Below, in pieces: positions 10,504 to 19,600 of a stretch of 20,889 bases of DNA. The notes beneath the pieces were generated by a model. The model made no database searches. It saw only the letters and a list, made by a program, of their open reading frames with translations, and had not been told where the DNA came from. The translations under genes and the position numbers were made by a program. Source of the stretch: Apostichopus californicus (taxonomy: Eukaryota; Echinodermata; Holothuroidea; Aspidochirotida; Stichopodidae); NCBI GenBank assembly GCA_020650975.1, contig JAIPMN010183703.1, forward strand, positions 1-20,889, in the 5' to 3' direction. Position 1 is the stretch's first letter. The number at the start of each line of letters is the position of its first letter.

Positions 10504-11107
10504 AGGGTCGACTTCAGGCAGAAAATAATGATATAATCATGTCATAGTCATAGAAAACAGAAATATTTTAGTATCAGACATGTTTCTTTGATATTTGCCT
10601 TTAAATTGTGGAATGTCTCAGTTTAGGTTAAGTTGGTGATGAGGGTCAGCTTCTCAGTGCTAGTCGAGATGTTTCGATGATGTTCATCCTTTAGACTTTG
10701 ACATACTAGGACTAAAAGTTTCTGGCTAAAGTCATCATTTGTCAAAGACTATACTATGATTTAATTGATTGACACAGATTGGGTCTAATGACTTAGATTT
10801 TGGATTTTCTGTGGTAGCCATATTTTGCACTTTTTTTTCTCTTTTTGACTTTATTTATTGCAAGTGGTGCTCTGTATTTGCCATAAAAAACAAGGAAGAA
10901 TAAGAAAAACAATAAGTCTCTTTTCTTGGGGAGTGTGTTTACGCAGCGAAATTACAAATTAGACGTCCAATCAAGTATTACATTATGAGCTATATACATT
11001 TTTATCTAATGTTCTATTTTTGGTGAAAATTGTTTGAATTTTATAACACACTCTTAGTTTGTCCTAAAAACTTTACTTTTTTGAAGAGGAAGGAGGTTGC
11101 TCATGCT

Positions 11108-12180
11108 TGATCACTTAACAGAGCAATACCCTGAGTGTCAGGTACATGGGATCTAACACAACTACCAGTGATACTATTGTTTTTTGAAGTGATCACTTAG
11201 TTGAGCAATACCCTGAGTGTCAGGTACATGGGATCTAACACAACTCCCAATGATACTATTGTTTTATGAAGTGATCACTTAGTTGAGCAATACCCTGAGT
11301 GTCAGGTACATGGGATATAACACATCTCCCAGTGATACTATTGTTTTTTGAAGTGATGATTTAGTTGAGAAATATCCTGAAAGTCAGGTACATGGGATCA
11401 GACACAACTCCCAGTGATACTATTGTTTTATTGGAGTGATCACTTAGTTGAGTGACACTCTGAGAGTCAGGTACATGGGATCAAACACAACTCCCAGTGA
11501 TACTATTGTTTTTTGAAGTGATGATTTAGTTGAGAAATATCCTGAAAGTCAGGTACATGGGATCAGACACAACTCCCAGTGATACTATTGTTTTATTGGA
11601 GTGATCACTTAGTTGAGTGACACTCTGAGAGTCAGGTACATGGGATCAAACACAACTCCCAGTGACACTATTGTTTTTTGAAGTGATGATTTAGTTGAGA
11701 AATATCCTGAAAGTCAGGTACATGGGATCAGACACAACTCCCAGTGATACTATTGTTTTATTGGAGTGATCACTTAGTTGAGTGACACTCTGAGAGTCAG
11801 GTACATGGGATCAAACACAACTCCCAGTGATACTATTGTTTTTTTTAGTGATTACTAAGTTGAGCAATACCCTGAGAGGCAAGTACATGGGATCAGACAC
11901 AACTCCCAGTGATACTATTGTTTTTTGAAGTGATGATTTAGTTGAGAAATATCCTGAAAGTCAGGTACATGGGATCAAACACAACTCCCAGTGATACTAT
12001 TGTTTTATTGGAGTGATCACTTAGTTGAGTGACACTCTGAGAGTCAGGTACATGGGATCAAACACAACTCCCAGTGATACTATTGTTTTTTTTAGTGATT
12101 ACTAAGTTGAGCAATACCCTGAGAGGCAAGTACATGGGATCAAACACAACTCCCAATGTTTCTATTGCTTTATGAAGTGA
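11108..12180. repeat. Minisatellite, 13 units of 82-83 bp, with higher-order structure
   Basis: The shared core GGTACATGGGATC recurs at a strict 82-83 bp step, with CAGG/CAAG anchors at 11139, 11221, 11303, 11385, 11468, 11550, 11633, 11715, 11798, 11880, 11962, 12045 and 12127. By their variable half the units fall into four types. They are A (GAGCAATACCCTGAGTG), B (GAGAAATATCCTGAAAG), C (GAGTGACACTCTGAGAG) and D (GAGCAATACCCTGAGAGGC). The order is AAA BC BC BCD BCD. The array thus contains dimer (165 bp) and trimer (247 bp) higher-order repeats. No reading frame runs through it. Confidence 0.97.
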
Positions 12181-12550
12181 TGTGATGCTACATACAGTAA
12201 CTGAACAAAAGGTCAATCAATGAGAAATTAACTTTATCAGGGAAAAAAGTGTGTTATGGAGAAGTGACCCTGCCTTATAAAGAGAGAGAAGCCGTTGCCT
12301 AATGAGTACTTGAAGAACATTGACAATAGCCTGGAAAACTTAAGGGCTATGAAAGCTTAAAATCAATATGAAATTTATACTGTTTAGAGTATGGTAAAAT
12401 TATTTTCAAATAAAATGTTTATTTGTTTCTCAAAATCTTGATAATGAGATAGAAGAAAACATATGAAATATAAATGAAAATAAATGTGTTCACTAAAAAG
12501 TCCTTGATGATACCATTGTGTAGTTTATTGTAGATATATGTAATACATAG

Positions 12551-13062
12551 CATAGCTCCCAACTCTTGAGAAGGCAAATGCTGGTTCATGCCACAAATCG
12601 CCGTCCTGGGGGAGGGGTATAAGGGGAGGGGGCATCCCCCTCCCCTTTTGAATTTTTTTGGAATCCTGGTGATGCCTACATGTAAATTGGTGGCACTTAG
12701 AAAGGCTTTTGTCACCCAAAATTTTCTGAGAAATATGCATTTTTTTGTGTGTAACATCAATAAATTGAATAGTAGGTGATAATTCATTCTTTCCTGTGCA
12801 TAAAAATGTTCGCTGCTCGCCCCAATGAAAAGAAATATAGGCTAATTTGAGGTTCAAATGATGCTGTAAAGGAGGTTTTATACTCTATTATGCTTAATGC
12901 TAAAGAAATGATGGTTGCTAAGTCAAAATTTGATGCAATATATTTTTTTTATATATACTTGAAAATTACAATGCGGGTTTTTCGGACGCTTGCACGGGTC
13001 AGCGGGTTTGGGTGTTAGAATGCGGGTCCAACCCGCGAAATGCGGGTCAGTTGGGAGCTCTG
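12551..13062. mobile_element. 512-bp terminal-inverted-repeat element
   Basis: The left end CATAGCTCCCAACT and the right end AGTTGGGAGCTCTG are inverted repeats, differing at two bases. CATAG lies directly outside both ends (12546-12550 and 13063-13067), a possible 5-bp target duplication, though the left terminus itself begins CATAG and chance cannot be excluded. Inside the left end is a G/C-rich hairpin (12608-12647). Inside the right end are repeats of TGCGGGT, including the palindrome GCGGGTCCAACCCGC. No transposase is visible. The superfamily is unresolved. Confidence 0.6.
12608..12647. repeat. Perfect G/C hairpin with quadruplex potential
   Basis: A 12-bp arm of A2G4AG5 (12621-12632) is followed by CAT and its exact complement (12636-12647). 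The same G arm with the preceding G5-A-G4 gives four G runs with loops of 1, 5 and 1 bases, so hairpin and G-quadruplex folds would compete. A related block lies at 8333-8381. Confidence 0.7.
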
Positions 13063-13579
13063 CATAGAGAGAAAATAGAAACAAATGAGTGTATGGGATG
13101 ATTGCATACGAAAAAAAGGCCTGAAGTCAATTGTCATTCACTTGGAAAGTTCAAAATTGTATAGAAATTGATGTTGAATGATCAGAAAATGCACAGAGAG
13201 ATAAATGAGAATTGCCCAGTGCAGATTGCAATGTGCTGTTAGTTTTGATGATATAATGGACCAACTGTTGATCTAAAGAAGCACACATAATGAGCATGTT
13301 ATAACGTCTGTGAATAAAAAAAGCTATATAGTTTCTTGTTAAAGAGGAGACACTCTAACCCAACTATCATCTTGAGCTTAGATTATATGGTAGAGATCTT
13401 TGTTACAAACCGCTCCTCCAAACAGCTGTGAAAAATCTGTGTTTCATTCACCACAAATACTCGCATCTACGGGAGCTTAAAAGTGCCATCAACAAGAAAA
13501 ACTGCCCCATAAGTTGACATTTTTCAGTAAATTGTTTAGATAACAAGACAATTCTTATCAAAAATCAGAAAAATTTTGG

Positions 13580-14155
13580 ATTGCTCAGTTGCTTTAACTG
13601 AGCAATTGAACAATTTTCTGCTAAATGTTTGATTGACAACTTATCATATCTCGTCAATTCAACATTTTTTCTGCAAAATGTTCAATTGTTCACTTCCTTC
13701 CATCTGAGCAATTGAACAATGTTTAATTGAAAACTTGTAGCAGACAGCTTTCTGTGTTTGTTTTTCTAAAAGTTCCAGACAGCTGCTACTACCTTTCCTC
13801 AAATATTTTTACTTACCTTTGTTTATTTTCAATCTTGCATGCTTCAACTTTGATACTCCCTTTGTTTCTAGTATTCTTCACCTGTATTGATCATATGTAC
13901 ACTTGCTTCCTTAGTATGCATAACTTCCTTTTATATTCTCATTTGCATACATTCTTGTTATGTAATATACCTTGATTAACAGATAGTTTGCTGAATAAAG
14001 ATTCATTCTGTTCCTGTACACCAGCCTGCAAACATCTCTTTTCTTTCCTTCAGTACTTACAATATATAAAATTAGTTGGAGTTAACTTGTCCTAGTTTCA
14101 TTTATGGACTTAGTTTCTCTAAAACTTATCATATCTCGTCAACTCAACATTGATT
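13580..14155. repeat. Cluster of short direct and inverted repeats
   Basis: A perfect hairpin occurs at 13580-13606: arm ATTGCTCAGTT, five-base loop, exact complement. TGAGCAATTGAACAAT then occurs twice (about 13598 and 13703) with GTTCAATTGTTC inverted between them. ACTTATCATATCTCGTCAA with following TCAACATT occurs near 13640 and again near 14126. AATAAA at 13994-13999 (TGCTGAATAAAGATTC) resembles a polyadenylation signal, but no linked coding exon is visible. Confidence 0.5.
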
Positions 14156-14570
14156 TTTGTGTAGTTAGTAAGGTTAAAGAGGATAGCAGTGTTCAAGGAC
14201 ATTAGTTTAACATATGATCACGTTCGAGAGGATATATCATTTCCAGTGGATCAAATCAAAACGGAGTCTGTAGATGAATAAGATATCAGCCCATACGGAT
14301 ATAAATTTTTAGAGGATATTACTTTTGCAAATACATTTGTCCTCAGAATGACCGTAATGTCCGATGAAGATAGACAGGACAACGACAGTGTTCTCAGTCA
14401 TTTCAAATATATTTTATTGACAGGATATGTTAAGAAGGCTCTTTCTCAAGCCTACCTCAGTGGTGTCAGCGAAGTCAATATTTTATAATGGCTTTTTTAC
14501 CGCCACCAGTCTTTGCGTTGACTTGAAATGAAATGAAAAAAAAAACTAGGTTTTTTATACCTTTAATCTC

Positions 14571-15365
14571 TGACGTCATCAATCACGCAGTCACAAGTTT
14601 TCATGGTCAGGCAGCTACCCACCAAGTTGATCGGAATTAAGGTCTAGGAGAAGTTCGCGACACACTTGTTCACACAATTTAGGCCAATTTGACCTTTGAC
14701 CTCAATTGACCTTTGTCTTCGACCTAAACACCCAAATCTGTCCTATTGTAAAATTCCACACAATCTCTACATATCGTGTGGTTTAATGTCTTTTCCTCGG
14801 TTGGCCTTGTTCTTTGTCTGTCTTCGTCTAAACAATTTTATGCCCATGAAAACTGGAACAAATTTAAAGAAATTAGCATTTTTACATATTTCATTTGGTA
14901 TAATAGGATGCAAGATTGGTTTAAACTTTTTTGTTTTTACTAACTGATGATGCCCAAATGTGAAGATAACAATGACATATAGGACAAGATGACGAAATAC
15001 TTTTTTATTGTTATATTTTGTTTTGAAGAAAGCAAGAGAAAATGATAAGTTTTGTAGAGCCGAAGAGCAGCAATTTGTGATTAGCTGTGAGTTTCGGACA
15101 ATATGACCAACCTTCCAACATAATACGGCAGCACTACGGTCTCTGACGTCATACTCTGACACGAAAGCTGAGAAGTACGTTTCAGAGCTCTCAGAAATGA
15201 GAATTTCATCTCGACTGAATTTTCAAATAATTCAAGCTTTCAGAGTATATTTCCATACTGGTTTTTGTCCACAAAAATTGGGGGTATCGTTAACAAAAAA
15301 ATTCCAAATAACTGGGAAACTAATCATATCGTCACCATAGTTAATACATAATTACTCTGACGTCA
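14571..15365. promoter_or_regulatory. Three further TGACGTCA palindromes upstream of SEC22
   Basis: Full CRE palindromes occur at 14571-14578, 15144-15151 and 15358-15365, in addition to the one at 16086. The last two sit in the two arms of a diverged direct repeat, so they may have been copied with it. A fifth copy lies at 9353-9360 in the HYKK 3' flank. An 8-base word is expected about once per 65 kb by chance. Confidence 0.4.
14690..14725 (-). promoter_or_regulatory. DR1 nuclear-receptor-like element plus extra half-sites
   Basis: TGACCTTTGACCT (14690-14702) is the complement of the ideal DR1 AGGTCA-A-AGGTCA, the type bound by HNF4 and RXR heterodimers. Another TGACCT follows at 14707-14712 and CGACCT at 14720-14725. 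The match is exact. Binding and target gene are unknown. Confidence 0.35.
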
Positions 15366-15421
15366 CACTCTGACACGAAAGCACATTTCAGAGTTCTCAC
15401 TGTCGACTGAGAAATTCATTG
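15141..15421. repeat. Pair of diverged direct repeats carrying CRE palindromes
   Basis: CTCTGACGTCA.ACTCTGACACGAAAGC at 15141 recurs at 15355, each followed by TTTCAGAG.TCTCA and CGACTGA. The copies are about 65-80 bp long and 214 bp apart. The first is slightly longer. Confidence 0.65.
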
Positions 15422-16081
15422 TGTTTGCCAGCCTGTTAAAAACAGAACCAAATGCTATCTACTGCTTTAAAAGAAGAATAAAACGGGAGGACTGAACTAA
15501 TCAAAGGGGGGAAAATGAAAGAAGAAAAAACTATCATTCAAAACGGTGATAAACCTAGTCACCAGAGAGATAATTATGACAAACAAGTAAAATTCTTCAA
15601 GGTGAATTCAAGTTTTTATTACTACCGAAATGCACATTATTTTAGTGGCATAAGTATAGAAATGTAACTATGGTACATCTATCGTGGTGATTGAATAATA
15701 TCTTCCATTGTGTGTTCTCGATAACTTCACCCACTGCGCCTTGCATCAGTATAGCATTGATAACATTTTCATACTTCTACCATGAGCTGGATATTTCAGT
15801 CTAGTAATTCTATGTGGTGGAATGTTTAATTTCGACAGGCAATGCGTCTTCATCGGAAACGATGTAGTAGGTTCTAATGTATATAACATCTTTTGAAATT
15901 TTCCAAAAGAATTCACAATTTACACATAACACCCAAGTGTACTATATGGATGGCAGTTTTTGCAGTTTTCCACATTTTCCAATTCATTGCCGCTTAAAAT
16001 AAACATCAATTACTTTCTTCCGGCTAGGATTGCTACAGGGAATCACGAGCTACCTTACTGGTTGTGGTTGAATTTGTTGCT

Positions 16082-16100
16082 CCAATGACGTCATAGTGAC
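16082..16100 (+). promoter_or_regulatory. Candidate SEC22 promoter: CCAAT box overlapping a full CRE
   Basis: CCAAT (16082-16086) shares its last T with the palindrome TGACGTCA (16086-16093), followed by a TGACG half-site (16096-16100). CREB/ATF factors bind the palindrome and NF-Y binds CCAAT. The block lies about 340 bp upstream of the SEC22 ATG on the coding strand. No TATA box is evident nearby. Promoter function is inference. Confidence 0.45.
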
Positions 16101-16404
16101 GACCATACTAGGTGATAAAAAATGGTCAGGCTCTCGAAATGCGAGCCATTTTTTATTTTTTTCAATTCTTTGTCTTTTATTTATGGCAAAGTTTTTGGAA
16201 TTTGAATCTTTCAAATGCCTATCAGATTATTATAAGCTGTTTATAGACACCTCCAAATATTTTAGCTCTTTGCATATTCAAGCATTCATGGGAAGAAAGT
16301 TTGTAAGTTTTACTTGGCGTTCCATAAACTATAGTAAATACATACACATCCAAAGAAATGGAGAGGTTCTTTGTACAAAGAACTATGTACACATCATATA
16401 TTTG

Positions 16405-16422
16405 TATAGGCACATCCCTCAG
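16405..16422 (+). promoter_or_regulatory. SEC22A: Predicted 3' splice site just before the SEC22 start codon
   Basis: TTTGTATAGGCACATCCCTCAG ends 10 bases before the ATG. It is pyrimidine-biased, and the reading frame upstream carries no family similarity. A 5'-UTR intron is plausible, with a non-coding first exon near the CCAAT/CRE region. This is weaker than the HYKK acceptor, because a simple unspliced 5' UTR would also fit. Confidence 0.4.
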
Positions 16423-16432
16423 AACACGTAGT

Positions 16433-16608
16433 ATGGTTGTTTTTGCATTAATATCGAGGGTTAGCGATGGCTTACCACTGTCAGCCACAACGGATCATGA
16501 AACGAGCCAGAGGGTCCTTGAGAGTAAGAAATGCGCCAAACTACTTTCGAAGAAAGCTGCATCTGTCCCAGACAGATGCTCATTACATACAGGAAGTCAC
16601 TGGCTGTA
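16433..16608 (+). CDS. SEC22A: SEC22A/C coding exon 1 (longin domain start)
   Basis: This exon encodes residues 1-58 plus two bases. It holds the LPLSATTD strand-turn and the helix up to [13 protein letters not shown]. Two GT sites compete near the end (16606 and 16609). The GTAAGT at 16609 makes the in-frame splice, forming a Tyr codon with the next exon and giving the same spacing to ISSLG as in human SEC22A. Confidence 0.92.
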
Positions 16609-19600
16609 GTAAGTATCTTAAAAATTAGTGTTGGTACTAGTTACACGAACGTTGAACTGCACTTGTTATCATACTGCATCATGATAAGCTACATATCGAC
16701 ATAATTTCAAGCCTTGTCAGAATGTTAATTTTTATATGTGTAGCTATGCTCAGGTACAGTAATACCTAATTTGTCATGCTGTTGTGTAAATGACACAACA
16801 TTTTTCTCGTGTTAGTTTCAATTCTGCCACAAAATTTGGATACCATTCTCAACAGGCTCGATGGCCTCTAGGCGAAATAGTTTAGGCTATTTCTTTTTAT
16901 GAATGGCAATATTAACAATGTAGAGAGAAAATTAAAACAACCACAACAAATTCTTGAGTCACTGATTTCTGATGGCCAAAGACCAAGTTCCCCATAGATC
17001 ATATTTCATTGGCCAAATCACTAGTGCTTTTCATTGCTAAGGATTCTCAGTTGTTTTACTGTATTTTGTCAAGGCTCATGATATGCAAGACTAAAACACA
17101 GCTGCAGAGCATTTTAAATCATATTTCCTGACTTTAGAGGCCAACATTTGTAATTAAAGCCTCATTCTGGGTTCATTGTAACATTAACAAAGTGTTATCT
17201 CCTCTGATGGTCTTAGCAGGCATTTTTGGATCTGTAAAAAGTAGTCAACAATCACAGAAAAACAAAGCTGAATTTCTCACAAATATTGGACCCTTCACAA
17301 AGATTGAGCAAATGGGAAAAGGGTAAAAAAAACATCGGTATTGTGAAATATTTACTGAAACAATGGAGGTGTATAAGGTCTGACCAGTAGTATTATATAT
17401 TACTGTACTATACTGAATATTCATTTATAATACAGGATGGTACATGTAGCCAGGTAGGAAACCTGTAGAAAGAAAAAGATATGACTATGGCAAGACTTCT
17501 GTTTTTGTTTTTCATCCACAGTTTAATTTCATCCCTTGGGGTGAGTTTCATCTCCCTCTGTGAGGAGAATTATCCTTCAGTACTAGCATTTTGCTTCCTG
17601 GATGAACTACAGAGAGAATTTATCAGCAGCTATGATGCCAGGAAGGTTAAAAATGTCAACAGACCATATGCTCTAATTGAATTTAGTAAGTAGCAATGAT
17701 TAATGATGTTAGTTAAGAGAGGCTTCCAAGTCATATCCTGAAAACGAATGTTTAACCAAAACTTTCCTACAGCCAAAAATTGTAATAATCTGTTTCCATA
17801 ATGTTACACTTCCATGTTAATTGGCCCTCGATATCAATGTGAACTATCCTTGTTTGCCATAGCGCATGGTCATTCTGGCAGTTACATTAAAGGCATTGAA
17901 GACTCGCCCCAAACCGCGTGCGGCCATCTGAAAAAGTTAATTTTCTGTTGCTTGCAAGTGACGTTTTGTTCGTGTCGCTACAAAATGCAGACAGTAATGA
18001 AACGTGATACCTTGTTATCTTTAGCTGGACCTGAGATCGCTGTATTGTTTGTACACTGTGATGTGGGTATTGACCTCAGCTGTATGTACTGTTCACTAGT
18101 ATAGTGTCTAATTACCGACGGTAGCAAGCTGTGTGTGTATTTTTTTGGGATGGATAGTGGTGTCTAACACTTCTGTTACACCTCATTCGAAAGTAGGTCA
18201 GATTACCGGCATTAGACGTTTCTTTTTGCGCGAGTCTTCACACCCTTTAAGCTTACATTAAGCTATTCCGAATGCAGGAGTCAGTACAATACTATCTCTC
18301 ACATCAACTGTACAGTAGCTCTTTATGACCCATTAATAGCATTTTGGCAGTGCAGCTAGAAAAATTAGAAAAAAAACTCAAATTGAAATACCTACTTTAG
18401 TGTCCATATTATGAATCTAGTGAATTCTTATTTAAACCTGAACTCATTTAGAATTAAGTCCCTCCAAGTTTGGAATTTGCTATTGGATTGCTGTGCTTTT
18501 GAGGCATCCCTTATTTAATGGAGTCTGTGGGATGAAAATGAAGTAGAAATTTTGGCCGTAGCTAATAGCACGTTCAATAAAGTCAACATAAAGTACACCA
18601 CTTACGTCTGTATTGAATTCAGGTAAACTTTACTTGTAGTGTGTCAAATATGCTGGTAAAGGAAGCACACTGAAAGATAAATTAGGGTCAATTACTAAAT
18701 GCAACATTCATATGTATTTTGAACAATATACAGTCATTTTCAGTGGAAATTATATATATCACTATTGTATTAAATTAAGATACAGTCCAGTTTAAGGCTT
18801 TTGTCATGATTCTTTGTGAAATAAATTGAGTAGTACCATACTTAAATGTTTTCATCTGATTTTGTTTTTTTTCACTATAATTTTAATTAAAAGCCATAAA
18901 GGGAAGTATATCAGGTGTCACACAGCAAAGTGCTTTGCAAAATGAAAAAAAAATTTGCTACTGAAATGAAAGTATTATAGAAGAATACCTGATGATAATT
19001 ATTTTCAATGAATATGTTTGTAAGTGCACCTCTTCTCTTTTTTTTGTCAAACCTTTTCCTGACAGACATAATTTTACAGAAAGTTAAACAAAGATATAAC
19101 AACACAAGGTCACTGAAGCCAAGAACAAATTTGAATGACATGTCCCAAGAAGTGAAACTTCGTCCTCCTCACCGCCTCTCCCTCGATGACATCGGCTTAG
19201 AGCAAATGTATGAAATGAATGATTCCATGGTCGCTGAACACTTTAATCCTCTGCCCGGTAAGTTTGTAAAGTTGCTCCTATGGGACGGGCAAAGTTAAAA
19301 AAAAAAAAGCATCGCTAGATGATACCGAAAGTAAATTGAGAGACCGCTGTGCTTCACCTGTGTCACTGTGACAACAGTGGGATTCAAAACACAAGGTCCT
19401 CTCAAAGCTATGACTTTCACGCAGATATTCTTCCAAAACTGCCAGAGTAATTCTCAGGCTCTGATGTAATTATTGTTTAAATGGATAGTCCAGGGACTAT
19501 TTTATTTTTGACTAATGAGAGAAGAACACTTTCTAAGTACTTTTTATGAAAGGTCCTACGTTGGGTTTATGTCGTTCCAATTTCTTCGGAACATGTCTAA

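Larger units (their letters stand above)
13063..16400. other. Intergenic DNA between the repeat elements and SEC22
   Basis: Short open frames here (for example 14696-14947 and the reverse frame 15162-14767) have low-complexity composition and no family resemblance. Apart from the repeat cluster, the CRE and DR1 sites and the 15141 repeat pair listed separately, I see nothing supportable. A SEC22 non-coding first exon may lie near 16100-16400. Confidence 0.5.

Noticed and set aside
12419-12857. Overlapping reverse-strand frames of 122 and 110 codons
   Set aside because: They run through the ends and the G/C hairpin of the 512-bp repeat element, and the peptide is low complexity.
13735-14035. 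Possible solo LTR suggested by the AATAAA at 13994 and a TGT-like left edge
   Set aside because: No matching terminal bases or flanking duplication could be identified, and no second copy is present.
14767-15162. Reverse-strand open frame of 131 codons
   Set aside because: Lys/Phe/Ile-rich composition typical of chance frames in AT-rich DNA, with no recognisable motif.
17481-17521. ATG with a hydrophobic, signal-like peptide directly before SEC22 exon 2
   Set aside because: It is the intron's pyrimidine tract read in frame. The splice from 16608 restores the family sequence exactly, so this is not the start.
17814-18104. Open frame of 96 codons in SEC22 intron 2
   Set aside because: Most of it lies in the MITE at 17887-18250, and the sister copies do not keep the frame.
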